Below, one piece after another: positions 54,963-64,000 of a stretch of 64,000 nt of DNA (position 1 is the stretch's first letter; every line of letters begins with the position of its first letter). Position numbers and translations under genes: made by a program. Under the pieces are notes generated by a model that was not told the DNA's origin, made no database searches, and saw only the letters and a program-made list of their open reading frames with translations. Source of the DNA: an uncultured SAR116 cluster alpha proteobacterium. Its GTDB lineage: Bacteria > Pseudomonadota > Alphaproteobacteria > Puniceispirillales > Puniceispirillaceae. The stretch spans positions 22,507 to 86,506 of the forward strand of contig CACJUX010000004.1 of assembly GCA_902596655.1 (NCBI GenBank), in the 5' to 3' direction.

Positions 54963-56315
54963 ATGACATTTTATCTCAGCACATTATCCAAAGCGCTGGC
55001 CGCAGGTGACCTTACGGCGCGTGCACTGACCGAAACCTGCCTCGAGGCGATTGCAAGCGAAGATGGTGAGCGCGCCTTTATCGAGGTGTACACGGATCGT
55101 GTGCGCGTTGAGGCCGATCAGATTGACCAAGTACGACAGGAAGGTCACGCGCTGCCGCCGTTCGCCGGCATCCCACTCTCAGTAAAGGATTTGTTCGATG
55201 TAAAGGGTGAAGTGACTCGTGCTGGCTCAACTATTCTCGCAGACCATGCTGCGGCCACTTCAGACGCCCTTGTTGTCAGTCGGTTGAAAGCTGCCGGCTT
55301 CATTCTCATCGGACGAACCAACATGACAGAGTTCGCTTTTTCGGGCCTTGGAATGAATCCACATTACGGCGATCCCAGAAGCCCTTTTGAGCGCGATAAG
55401 GATTGCGGCCGCGTCGCAGGTGGTTCGTCATCTGGCAGCGGCGTCTCAATTAGTGACGGCATGGCACCGGCAACCATTGGTTCAGACACAGGTGGCTCAA
55501 CCCGAACCCCGGCAGCATTTTGTGGCATCGTCGGCCTTAAACCAAGCTCGACCCGAATGCCAAGCGACGGGGTATATCCTCTATCAACCTCTTTTGATGC
55601 AGCCGGCCCAATGACCAACAGCGTTGACTGTGCCGCCATCATGGACAGCATCATGATTGGTGGTGACGGCGTGGCGGAAACACCCTTTCCCCTTGCCGGT
55701 CTGCGCCTTGCGATGCCAGTTGGCTATCTGTTTGACGGGCTGGATGATGCGGTTGCTACCAGCTTTGACGAGGCTGTCCAGAGACTCAGTGCGGCTGGTG
55801 CAACAATCAGCGAGATCCGTCTCGACATAATCGAGGAATTACGCCCTGCAAACAATCCCAAAAGCATTGTTGCTGCTGAGGCCTTTGCCCTACACCGAGA
55901 ACGGCTAAAAAGTGACGCGCAGGAGAAGTATGATCCTTTTGTGGCATCTCGCATCAAAAGTGGTGGCGATATTCTGGCGGCAGATTATATCGATCAATTC
56001 GCGATACGTCGGCAGGCAATGAGGCTGGTGCAGCAGCAGACACGTTTCTTTGACGTGTTATTAATGCCAACGTCCCCAATCATTCCCCCAAAGATCAAAG
56101 CGCTTTCTACGATCGACGCTAAAATGAAAATGAGTGGCATGGCTTTGCGCAATACGGCGTTGGCTAATTTTCTCGATAATCCAACAATTACAATTCCATG
56201 CTACAAACCAGGCACAGCACCAGTGGGTTTATCTCTTATGGGTTCACATAAACATGACAGGCGTCTGCTGGCCATCGCAGCCGGTGCCGAGGCTACAATT
56301 CGCGGGTTGCCATAA
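54963..56315 (+). CDS. Amidase-signature-family hydrolase
   Basis: A 450-residue amidase. The Ser-cisSer-Lys machinery is visible: lysine in [18 protein letters not shown] (about 74), cis-serine in [16 protein letters not shown] and nucleophile serine in [21 protein letters not shown] (about 175). The general sequence is of the GatA-like type, but no gatB or gatC is present and C-terminal GatA features are lacking, so it is a stand-alone amidase. Divergent from the GMC gene and convergent to the RND pump. Substrate unknown. Confidence 0.88.
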   Translation: MTFYLSTLSKALAAGDLTARALTETCLEAIASEDGERAFIEVYTDRVRVEADQIDQVRQEGHALPPFAGIPLSVKDLFDVKGEVTRAGSTILADHAAATSDALVVSRLKAAGFILIGRTNMTEFAFSGLGMNPHYGDPRSPFERDKDCGRVAGGSSSGSGVSISDGMAPATIGSDTGGSTRTPAAFCGIVGLKPSSTRMPSDGVYPLSTSFDAAGPMTNSVDCAAIMDSIMIGGDGVAETPFPLAGLRLAMPVGYLFDGLDDAVATSFDEAVQRLSAAGATISEIRLDIIEELRPANNPKSIVAAEAFALHRERLKSDAQEKYDPFVASRIKSGGDILAADYIDQFAIRRQAMRLVQQQTRFFDVLLMPTSPIIPPKIKALSTIDAKMKMSGMALRNTALANFLDNPTITIPCYKPGTAPVGLSLMGSHKHDRRLLAIAAGAEATIRGLP

Positions 56316-56331
56316 GATGCGCCAGCCATTT

Positions 56332-59300
56332 TTACCGCAATGACAGGGCTCGTTTAAGCAAGCCAGAAGACACAGGTTTGTCTTCACGCACCAAAGCCCC
56401 GCCAATAACCAGCATAGCCGGCGTTGCAACCAAAGTCAGGATGGTCGCAAAGGTAAGGCCGCCAGCAATTGTGCTTGATAGCTGTGTCCACCATTGCGAT
56501 GAAGGCGCACCAACAAGTATCTCCCTGTCAAGAATCTTGATTGTCAATTGAAACACCATTGGCATCAGACCAAGGATGGTAGTTACGGCGGTCAAAATCA
56601 CCGGCCGGAATCTTACAAGGCCAGCCCGGAATGCAGCATGTGTGGCACTGTACCCACGGCTACGGTATTCGTTAAACGTGTCGATCAGAACGATATTGTT
56701 GTTCACGACAATGCCGGCAAGCGCAATAACACCAAGGCCACACATCACGATACCAAAAGGCTGACCTGCAGCCCACAAACCCAGAACAACACCACCCGTG
56801 GACAGCAGAATCGCCGACATCGTGACAAAGGCCTGCCAACCAGAATTGAATTGAACCATCAGGATGATGACCATCAGAACCAGAGAAATCATGAATGACT
56901 GTCCCAAAAATGCCTGTGTTTCAGCAATGTCCTCGTCTTCACCACCAAACTTCACCTGTACATTCTGCGCGAGTGGCCGTTCGCTGAGTGACGTCTTGAT
57001 GGCTTCCAGCCGCTCCCCAGCCAGCGTACCTGTCATTACATCCGACTGGATGTACATGTACCTTTGGCCATCCTGACGCTCGATGTCACCGCGTTTGGGT
57101 TGTGGCTGCAATGTCGCAAAAACTGATAATGGCACATATGCGCCCGCGGCTGTTGGCACACGTAGCTCTTTTAGTCTGTCAAGGTTACGCTGATCGCCAA
57201 GAAACCGCATGACGACATCCAGTTCATCTTCCGAATCATCAGGGCGATAGTCTGAGATACGGACACCGCGCGTCAGCATTTTTATCATCGCACCTAGGCC
57301 TGCGATCGACACACCATGCCGACTCGCAGCATCCCGATCAGTTACAAGCGTCCATTCCATGCCTGGCAGTGGCCGGCTATCAGTGATATCAACAAACCCT
57401 CCAAGCCTCTCCATGCGAGCAACCAGATCGTCTGTGGCGGCAGCGAGGTCATCAAGATCGTCACCAAGAATATCAATGGCGATTGGCAACGCGCCACCTG
57501 GACCTTCCTGCTCCTTCGTGATGCTGATATCGGCACCAGCAAGGTCCACCAACAAGGCTCGCATCTGGTCCATCAGACTGGATGCCTTTTCCCGCTCATT
57601 CCATTGAGTAAATACTGTACGGATGGTGCCAACAGAATCTCTTGGTGCCTGATTGCCATTCCCACCCGAACGAAAAGAACGCGCATAAAAATCCTCCACT
57701 CCCTGAACAGTGCTGATATTCTGCTCTGTCTGCTGCACGAGGAAATCGCGCTCACGCGCTGAAAGATCACCCCTTGCAAGCACCTGAACCTGTGCCTGAT
57801 CAGGCTCAATATCAGGAAAAAAGGAAACGCCAAGTCCAGCACGACCATACCCCATAAAAGCGGATATAATTACCGCGATTACCAGCAGCATGGTGATGGC
57901 GGGTCGCCGGACGGCAAACTTCAACAGACGCCGGTAGGATCGTGGTGCTGTAGCGGACACTGCACCCTTTGACGCGGTTTTCTTACCGATCATCCCGCCC
58001 AGGACTGGAATAAAAATCAGGGCCATGAATAGTGATGACAACAATACTGCAATTACCGTCATCGGCAGATATTTCATGAACTGGCCAACAATTCCCGGCC
58101 AGAAAAGCAGGGGCATGAATACCATCAATGTTGTCACAGTCGAGGAAATAATCGGCCAGGCCATTCGCTGCGCACCCATACGAAAAGCGTTGCGGCGGCT
58201 ATCACCCATCGCAAGCCGGCGATCAGCGTATTCCGTTGTGACGATCACACCATCAACCAGCATGCCGGCAACCAGAATAAGCGAGAAAAGAACGATGATG
58301 TTCATTGTAACGCCAATCGAATTCAACACAGTGATGCCCATTAAAAAAGAGCCAGGGATTGCCAGCCCCACGAGTGACGCATTGCGAATTCCCAGAACGG
58401 CAAGGACAACCACCATCACGATAATCACCGCCGCTCCAACATTATTGCCAAGATCGCTGAGCAGGTTGCGAACATCCTTCGAGTCATCAAATAGATAGCT
58501 AACCTTGACATCATCACCAATCTTCGACGCTTCCTCGTCAATCACCGCACGGGCGGCCTCAATAACACTGATGATGTTGGAGCCAACACGTTTGCGCACA
58601 TCCAAAACGATGGCGGCCTCACCATTGACCCGGGACCAACCCTCAGCCTGGCGGAAAGCCCGGCGCACAATGGCAATGTCGCCAAACTTGATACTTGTGC
58701 CCTCGCTCGCCTTGATAGGCATATTGATGAGGTCATCTGTGGCTTCGATGACACCGGGGACTTTAACTAAAAGGCGCCCACCACCATCATCGATAGCACC
58801 GGCGGTGACCAGCTGGTTATTACCGCTAACCAGCGCAGTAACCACGTTTGGATCGAGACCATAAGCTTCCATCGCCGCTGCATCGACCAAAATTTCCAGT
58901 ACTTCTTCCCGGTCACCGCCAATTTCAACCTCGAGTACACCTGGTAACGCCTCAAGCTTGTCTTTTATGTCACGGGCAGCCTGCACCATATCACGCTCAG
59001 ATACGGTTCCGTACAAGGCTGCAGTCAGCACAGGAAAAAGTGAGAGGCTCACCTCAATCACCTTTGGCTCATCCGCATCTGCAGGCAAATCAGGCTTAGC
59101 GTCATCGACAGCCTTGCGCACATCTGCCAACGCCAGATCAATATCCTCACCAGCAGCAAATTCCAGCGCAACAGAGCCATACCCTTCAGACGCTACAGAT
59201 TTCATGACATCGAGGCCTTCGACCGTGCGGAGGTGCTTCTCCAGTGGCTTAATCAGCAATCTTTCTGCGTCATCAGGCGAAATACCTTCATAGCTGATAG

Positions 59301-59445
59301 AAACATAGGCAACCGGTATGTCGACATCCGGTCGTGCTTCTTTCGGGATCTGTATATATGAGATAATGCCAATGGCACACAGAAGCACCAACGTCAGCAA
59401 TATTGCACTGTTCCGGGCGAATGCTGCAGCAATCAATGGGTTCAT
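56332..59445 (-). CDS. RND-family efflux pump, inner-membrane transporter
   Basis: A 1037-residue AcrB/MexB-type protein of normal size. The 12-helix, two-fold RND plan is seen, including the proton-relay helix with Asp residues (VAGMLVDGVIVTTEYADRR, about 400) and its C-half partner (ALAGIVVNNNIVLIDTFNEY). The N terminus is the usual FARNSAILLTLVLLCAIGI. In the family of IS. AcrB-like pumps for hydrophobic compounds the second half matches best. Its ATG overlaps the stop of the membrane-fusion gene by four bases. No outer-membrane TolC-like gene is in the window. Confidence 0.92.
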   Translation of the reverse strand: MNPLIAAAFARNSAILLTLVLLCAIGIISYIQIPKEARPDVDIPVAYVSISYEGISPDDAERLLIKPLEKHLRTVEGLDVMKSVASEGYGSVALEFAAGEDIDLALADVRKAVDDAKPDLPADADEPKVIEVSLSLFPVLTAALYGTVSERDMVQAARDIKDKLEALPGVLEVEIGGDREEVLEILVDAAAMEAYGLDPNVVTALVSGNNQLVTAGAIDDGGGRLLVKVPGVIEATDDLINMPIKASEGTSIKFGDIAIVRRAFRQAEGWSRVNGEAAIVLDVRKRVGSNIISVIEAARAVIDEEASKIGDDVKVSYLFDDSKDVRNLLSDLGNNVGAAVIIVMVVVLAVLGIRNASLVGLAIPGSFLMGITVLNSIGVTMNIIVLFSLILVAGMLVDGVIVTTEYADRRLAMGDSRRNAFRMGAQRMAWPIISSTVTTLMVFMPLLFWPGIVGQFMKYLPMTVIAVLLSSLFMALIFIPVLGGMIGKKTASKGAVSATAPRSYRRLLKFAVRRPAITMLLVIAVIISAFMGYGRAGLGVSFFPDIEPDQAQVQVLARGDLSARERDFLVQQTEQNISTVQGVEDFYARSFRSGGNGNQAPRDSVGTIRTVFTQWNEREKASSLMDQMRALLVDLAGADISITKEQEGPGGALPIAIDILGDDLDDLAAATDDLVARMERLGGFVDITDSRPLPGMEWTLVTDRDAASRHGVSIAGLGAMIKMLTRGVRISDYRPDDSEDELDVVMRFLGDQRNLDRLKELRVPTAAGAYVPLSVFATLQPQPKRGDIERQDGQRYMYIQSDVMTGTLAGERLEAIKTSLSERPLAQNVQVKFGGEDEDIAETQAFLGQSFMISLVLMVIILMVQFNSGWQAFVTMSAILLSTGGVVLGLWAAGQPFGIVMCGLGVIALAGIVVNNNIVLIDTFNEYRSRGYSATHAAFRAGLVRFRPVILTAVTTILGLMPMVFQLTIKILDREILVGAPSSQWWTQLSSTIAGGLTFATILTLVATPAMLVIGGALVREDKPVSSGLLKRALSLR

Positions 59446-60920
59446 AAACCATCACCCAACGCGTAGTTCACGGCTTCACCTTCTTCTAAAAATGCCTGGC
59501 CTACGGTGAGCAGGATCATACCATTCTTCAAGCCAGACACGTAAACACGCTCAGCACCTGAACGCACCATTTCAACTGGGACCAAACGGACAATATTATC
59601 ATCACTGACTTTCGCCATGAGCGATCCATCTCCAGCGACCGAAAGATGTGCCGGAGACATTGCAAACGCGCTAACAGACCCAATGTCAATCGCAGCTTCA
59701 ACAGTTACCCCTGCTCGCAGTTTACCTTCGTTATTGAGAACAACGATCTCAACATCAAACGTCCGCGTGGCAGCACTTGTCTGAGATGCAATTTTTGCAA
59801 CCTCTCCTTGGTGCCTGCCAGCACCTGCAATATCAACGTCAACCATATCACCAATCGAAATCTGTGAAACACTGGTTTGCGGCACCGCAACAACGACTGA
59901 AAGCCGTTTCATGCCAAGAATAGTTGCTGCTTCCTGGTCTCGCCGAAGCCGCTCACCAATATCGACATGGATTGTCTCGAGCCTGCCGTCTGTTGGCGCA
60001 ACAATGGTCGAGTCATCAAGCTGGGAACGCAAAACCGACAGATTTGACCGCGCAGCTTCAAGGCGAGCAGTGTTCTGCGACACCTCTATATCTGCACGGA
60101 AATTTTGGGCCATCTCAATTTTCGCAAGCACCATACGGCGATTTTCATAATTTGCTTTTAGCTGTGCTTGTTCAACGTCAAGTTGATAATCCTTCTGCAA
60201 CCTGATCTTTGCGAGTGTAGCTCGGGCATTCTCATAATCTGCTTGCAACTGTACCCGCTCAAGGGGCGCACTGAAATTCTGTTGTGCTAGCTGTTCTGAA
60301 ATTTCCATGCGCTTTTTAGCGACTATAAGATTTGCCTTGGCTGCCGCGAGCTCTTCTTCGAGTGTGCTTCGAGATTGTTGCAGCGATGCCCGGTAAGCGG
60401 TTTTCGCCGCAACAACCTCGGCTTGAGCGGCTGCCAACTCTTCCTCTAATGTACCGCGTGACTGTTCTTTGGCAGCGTTCAGAGCCGTTTCAGCTGCCTC
60501 GATTTCAGCACGAGCCGCATCAATCTGCGCAGGTAATGTATCTTTGTCCAAAACTACTAAGACATCGCCCACCTTTACATTTGCGCCTTCACGTGCTGGA
60601 ACGTCGACGATTGTGCCATCAATTTTTGAGGATACAGTCACTTCAAATTCGGGCTCAATTATTCCATTCGCCCTAATCAACCTCGGGATAGTTTCATTTT
60701 TGACCTGACGAGCAGAGACGATGAAGCTGCGCTCCACTGATTCTCGCAGCACGCTGCTCTTGGCATTCTCTTCACCAAAAACAATTTCTGATTGTGACAT
60801 TTCCTTATCGGCTTCTGCACCTTGGTTAAATAAATTATCCGAAACCATCCATCCGACAACAGCAAGCGCGACCAATCCAGCCCAAAAATACGAAGATCTG
60901 ATTTTCATAGGAATTTTCAA
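59442..60920 (-). CDS. RND efflux periplasmic membrane-fusion protein
   Basis: A 492-residue HlyD/AcrA-type adaptor. The N-terminal hydrophobic segment (SYFWAGLVALAVVGWMV) anchors it. Lipoyl/barrel pieces: IDGTIVDVPAREGANVKVGDVLVVLD (split across residues about 110-140) and, after the hairpin, STIVAPTDGRLETIHVDIGERL. Between them is an unusually long coiled-coil hairpin with heptad-like repeats of EELAAAQAEVVAAKTAYR and EELAAAKANLIVAKKR, including near-duplicate blocks (LQQSRSTLEEELAAA and EQSRGTLEEELAAA). The start is TTG 60920 (AGGAG four bases before) or ATG 60908. It links the pump to an outer-membrane channel. Confidence 0.88.
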   Translation of the reverse strand: MKIPMKIRSSYFWAGLVALAVVGWMVSDNLFNQGAEADKEMSQSEIVFGEENAKSSVLRESVERSFIVSARQVKNETIPRLIRANGIIEPEFEVTVSSKIDGTIVDVPAREGANVKVGDVLVVLDKDTLPAQIDAARAEIEAAETALNAAKEQSRGTLEEELAAAQAEVVAAKTAYRASLQQSRSTLEEELAAAKANLIVAKKRMEISEQLAQQNFSAPLERVQLQADYENARATLAKIRLQKDYQLDVEQAQLKANYENRRMVLAKIEMAQNFRADIEVSQNTARLEAARSNLSVLRSQLDDSTIVAPTDGRLETIHVDIGERLRRDQEAATILGMKRLSVVVAVPQTSVSQISIGDMVDVDIAGAGRHQGEVAKIASQTSAATRTFDVEIVVLNNEGKLRAGVTVEAAIDIGSVSAFAMSPAHLSVAGDGSLMAKVSDDNIVRLVPVEMVRSGAERVYVSGLKNGMILLTVGQAFLEEGEAVNYALGDGL

Positions 60921-61014
60921 CGAGCTCCTGATGATTTTCCCCACCCGATCCACGAGTTCATATAGGCCTCAAAACCAAATTAAACAAGGATAGTTGGACA
61001 AGTCTTACCGAGGG

Positions 61015-62631
61015 TCAGGCATCTGCCAAAATCATTTCAGCAGCGCGATGGGCAACCACAAGCGTTGGCGCATTCGTGTTTGCCGAGGTTATGTTTGGAA
61101 ACACCGATGCATCACAGACCCGCAAACCTTCGATGCCATGCACTTTCAATCGGCTGTTGACGGCGGAGGTCCTAGGATCTGGGCCCATTCTAGCAGTACA
61201 ACATGGGTGAAACACGGTACTACATCGTTGGCGGAAATCGTCCACAATCTCGTCATCAGTCATGTTGTCCAGCGGCGTTATTGGCGGCGCACAAAGCGTT
61301 TCACGGATAGCGGGAGTCTGCTGCATCCGCAAGATCAAACGGGCCATGCGGATAACATCATCGACATCCTCTTGTGCCGACAAATAATTCGGCGTGATTG
61401 CCGGTGCCATCGTCGGATCAGACGAGCGTATTCGCACATGTCCCTCACTGACCGGGCGACAGCTGTTGAAGCTCATAATGAAGCCAGAGAATTTGTCGGG
61501 TTTTGTCAATGCCCGCTTACCTTTGTAAAAGGATTGGTAGCTGAGGGGGTTCAGGTAAAGCTGAGTATCAGGAAAGGCCCGATCAGGTGAAGATTTAACC
61601 AGCCCGCCAAACTGATTAACACTGAGAGAAAGCGGTCCTGTTCTGCGCAAAAGATATTCAATTCCAGCAAAAATGCGGCCTGACCATCGCCCAAGGATAT
61701 CGTTCAGCGTTGGTCTGTTGGCTTTATAAATATAGTTAACTCCTAAATGATCCTGCATGTGGCTGCCAACGTTTGGCTGATCCAAAACAACCTCAAGCCC
61801 AGCGTCGCGAATGACACCCTGTGGACCAACCCCTGACAATTGCAACAACTGCGGCGAATTGATCGCCCCTGCCGCCAGCAATACTTCACAGCCTGCGTTG
61901 AAGGTGGTCTCACGACCGTGATACAAACAATCAACATTGGTTGCACGTCGACCTTGAAAACCTATGCGCTGTGCGGTCATATTGGTCAAAACAGTAAGGT
62001 TCGGACGATTTGTCGCGGGATGTAGAAACGCCACTGCGCTTGAGCAGCGTGTACCATGCCGCGTGGTGATAAAGTAGGGACCAGCGCTGTGGCCCTCCAT
62101 CACCGGACTGCGCGAGACCGGCATCTGCATTTGCTCACACATATCGGCGAATTTATCTGTCAGGGGATGGTAGCTAGCAGTCGCATCTGTAACCGATAAA
62201 CCCGAGCAAGTTGGCAAAACTCTGTCTTCAGCACCGACCTTGCTCACCAATTCAAAGCTGTCATAGATTTTTGCAACAGAATTATAATCCCACCCCGGAT
62301 TACCAGCGGTTGCCCAGTCATCATAATCATTGGCCTGGCCACGGTGGTAAATGAGCGCATTAATGGAACTGGAGCCACCAACGACCTTGCCCCTTGGGAA
62401 ATACATTTTGCGGCCGTTGATGCCGGGATCGGGTTCACTCTGATATTTCCAGTTCACTTGGGCGTCATGGTAGGAAATGCCGTAACCAATAGGGACCCTC
62501 ACCCAGAATCGCCTGTCAGAAGGCCCTGCCTCCAATAATAGAACTTGGTGTTTTCCAGATGCGCTAAGTTTATCTGCAAGAACGCATCCAGCCGAACCAG
62601 CACCAACAATAATGTAGTCAAAATCCTGCAT
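61015..62631 (-). CDS. GMC-family FAD oxidoreductase (second copy)
   Basis: A 538-residue flavoprotein, start at ATG 62631 so that FDYIIVGAGSAGCVLADKLS is near the N terminus. PRGKVVGGSSSINALIYHRG (about 85), LLAAGAINSPQLLQLSGVGPQG (about 255), and VFHPCCTARMGPDPRTSAVNS with the active-site histidine (about 480) mark the family; the C-terminal ITSANTNAPTLVVAHRAAEMIL closes it. It is a diverged paralogue of the gene at 53 kb. No clear ribosome site. Substrate unknown: choline, aliphatic alcohols or polyols. Confidence 0.88.
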   Translation of the reverse strand: MQDFDYIIVGAGSAGCVLADKLSASGKHQVLLLEAGPSDRRFWVRVPIGYGISYHDAQVNWKYQSEPDPGINGRKMYFPRGKVVGGSSSINALIYHRGQANDYDDWATAGNPGWDYNSVAKIYDSFELVSKVGAEDRVLPTCSGLSVTDATASYHPLTDKFADMCEQMQMPVSRSPVMEGHSAGPYFITTRHGTRCSSAVAFLHPATNRPNLTVLTNMTAQRIGFQGRRATNVDCLYHGRETTFNAGCEVLLAAGAINSPQLLQLSGVGPQGVIRDAGLEVVLDQPNVGSHMQDHLGVNYIYKANRPTLNDILGRWSGRIFAGIEYLLRRTGPLSLSVNQFGGLVKSSPDRAFPDTQLYLNPLSYQSFYKGKRALTKPDKFSGFIMSFNSCRPVSEGHVRIRSSDPTMAPAITPNYLSAQEDVDDVIRMARLILRMQQTPAIRETLCAPPITPLDNMTDDEIVDDFRQRCSTVFHPCCTARMGPDPRTSAVNSRLKVHGIEGLRVCDASVFPNITSANTNAPTLVVAHRAAEMILADA

Positions 62632-62646
62632 CTGACACGTCCACAT

Positions 62647-63128
62647 AATGCAGCAGAGATGGCAAAAACAACATAGGCGAAAAATTTGTCAGCTGTAACA
62701 TCTTTTCATTCATTCAGTTACCTAGCTAGCAAACTACAAGCCTGACGCCAAAGTTTCAAATCCTTAGCACTCAAACCATCTTTTGTGGGGAAAGCAAACT
62801 TTTTTAAAATCCCCTTAATTACACAAAAAATCGATCAATATAATTGAGAAAATTTATATTATTATCAGTTGATAGGATTAAGCTATTTTATTTTATTACA
62901 GTTGCTATTCAGAGTTTTTTTAAGGCTATTGCCCGATAGATGAGAATTGTAAATAGGACTTAATCGGTACTGTTTAAAGACCGTCGTGCTCCTGGGTTTA
63001 TGGATTGTGAGAGCTCTGCAAATGGATTTACGTCGAACATCTTTCCCCCTAAATGCTTCGTTGTTATGTCTTGGTGGTCTAAAATTCTTCTAACTTTTAG
63101 TTACGATAAAACTGCGTTGAACATGAGT
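62647..63128. other. AT-rich intergenic region before sat
   Basis: About 480 bases between two leftward genes, with the promoter of the GMC gene and the end of sat. Very AT-rich (around 62800-62900). No frame, hairpin or repeat was supported. Confidence 0.4.
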
Positions 63129-64000
63129 TCAATGAGACAAACTGTCATAGTATTTTTGAAGTACGGCAACGACCTCAGGTCGGCTAAACTCAGCGGGCAC
63201 GTCTTCTCGATTTGAGAACATTTCTCGGAGCCTGGTGCCTGATATATTTAGCCTCTCACTATCATCAGAAGGACATGTCCTGCCTGTCGCCATGCCTCCA
63301 CACTTGTAGCTGTAAAACGCTATATCTATTTTCAACGGCTGGGTCTCCAAGCTATCCCTCGGTATCTCGTCAAAAATTTTGTGAGCATCAAAAGGCCCGT
63401 AATAATTTCCTACCCCTGCGTGATCCCGCCCCACAACTAGGTGCGAGCAACCAAAATTCTGCCTGAACAAAGCGTGTAATAAAGCTTCCCTGGGTCCAGC
63501 ATATCGCATTTCAATTGGATAACCGGCTTGTATTGCCGTTCCTGGCACAAAGTAATTTTTTACCAAAGCATTAATAGCATCAACCCTAACATCCGCTGGA
63601 ATATCTCCGGGTTTTAGTGCGCCAAGCACTTGGTGGATCAGCAACCCATCACAAATCTCAATAGCAATTTTTGCCAAATGTTCATGACTACGATGCATTG
63701 GATTGCGCGTTTGGAAAGCGGCGACGGAAGACCAGCCTTTTTGTTCAAATAAAGAGCGTGTTTCCGCAGGTCGCATGTAGAGGCCAGCGTATTTTTGTGG
63801 ATAATCACCCTCATCGAAGACCTTAACTGACCCTGCTATGTTCATAGGCCCCTGGTCAATTACCTTCGCAACACCGGGGTGATCTGGGTCTTTCGTTCCA
63901 AATACCGCCATGCACTCAACATCTTTACTTATTTCATAGATCTCATCGACTGTAATGCTGCCATAAATCCGCCCGTTTTCGTCCACCAGGCCGACTTCCT
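63129..64000 (-). CDS. sat: Sulfate adenylyltransferase (ATP sulfurylase), N-terminal part outside the window
   Basis: The frame is open to the window edge, so the gene begins beyond 64000; about 290 residues remain of an expected 400 or so. ATP-site motifs are complete: [18 protein letters not shown] and [34 protein letters not shown], and the later [14 protein letters not shown] and [12 protein letters not shown] of the family. It is a single-domain Sat of the type found in dissimilatory sulfur metabolism, in which it runs backwards (APS plus PPi to sulfate plus ATP) with APS reductase. Assimilatory use cannot be excluded. It lies 10 kb from the sox genes. Confidence 0.93.
   Translation of the reverse strand, partial: EVGLVDENGRIYGSITVDEIYEISKDVECMAVFGTKDPDHPGVAKVIDQGPMNIAGSVKVFDEGDYPQKYAGLYMRPAETRSLFEQKGWSSVAAFQTRNPMHRSHEHLAKIAIEICDGLLIHQVLGALKPGDIPADVRVDAINALVKNYFVPGTAIQAGYPIEMRYAGPREALLHALFRQNFGCSHLVVGRDHAGVGNYYGPFDAHKIFDEIPRDSLETQPLKIDIAFYSYKCGGMATGRTCPSDDSERLNISGTRLREMFSNREDVPAEFSRPEVVAVLQKYYDSLSH

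Noticed and set aside
54963..56315. gatA (Glu-tRNA amidotransferase subunit A)
   Set aside because: The amidase motifs match, but gatB and gatC are absent and the context is catabolic.
1..64000. tRNA, rRNA, CRISPR arrays and insertion sequences
   Set aside because: I looked for T-loop-like GGTTCGA segments, repeated spacers and transposase motifs and found none that could be supported.

Overview
The window reads as a chromosomal segment of a marine alphaproteobacterium. I would guess the SAR116 / Puniceispirillum neighbourhood or a relative, from three things: Roseobacter/SAR116-type taurine transport genes, glutathione-linked formaldehyde oxidation beside an NAD-linked formate dehydrogenase, and a Sox cluster. 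This is inference from gene content; there is no rRNA or other taxonomic marker here. I found no tRNA, rRNA, CRISPR array, insertion sequence or integrase.

Layout. 1-7 kb: end of a Rieske-type ring-hydroxylating oxygenase, a LysR regulator divergent from a TauE/SafE anion exporter, a PanB-like hydroxymethyltransferase, formate-tetrahydrofolate ligase, and a second TauE-type exporter with a small membrane partner. 7-11.7 kb: a two-gene NAD-dependent molybdenum formate dehydrogenase. 11.7-18.6 kb: a TauR-like MocR regulator divergent from an omega-amino-acid aminotransferase (tandem operator-like repeats between them), and a TauABC-type ABC importer whose permease has a large extra periplasmic domain. 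19-27.8 kb: mixed metabolism (flavin monooxygenase, gamma-butyrobetaine-hydroxylase-like dioxygenase, trhO, DegT/StrS aminotransferase, glutathionyl-hydroquinone reductase, rpe, glutaryl-CoA dehydrogenase, EamA exporter). 27.8-33.2 kb: leftward genes for an M20 deacylase, a metal-free-looking M24 hydrolase, a guanidinobutyrase-like ureohydrolase, and the formaldehyde pair fghA/adhI.

33.2-36.3 kb is gene-poor and AT-rich and precedes what looks like an accessory sulfur region. 36.3-39.9 kb is an operon of a MaoC hydratase, a leaderless (cytosolic) sulfite-oxidase-family molybdoenzyme and a dedicated ETF pair. A broken MFS transporter, a TPR protein with a cysteine-rich tail and a DUF2182-like membrane protein follow. 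45.2-52.9 kb is a Sox cluster: soxRS, soxYZ, soxCD, pseudoazurin and soxB, then soxE-soxF on the other strand. soxX and soxA are absent. 53-62.6 kb holds two GMC oxidoreductases bracketing an amidase and an RND efflux pump. The window ends inside an ATP sulfurylase gene.

How the genes fit together (inference). Glutathione-dependent formaldehyde oxidation (adhI, fghA) yields formate, which is burned by formate dehydrogenase or fixed onto folate by fhs. Taurine-like substrates enter by TauABC and are transaminated; sulfite could leave through TauE. Reduced sulfur is oxidised by Sox and possibly Sat. The theme is catabolism of methylated and sulfonated organosulfur with C1 oxidation. The most unusual piece is the cytosolic molybdoenzyme-ETF-MaoC operon.
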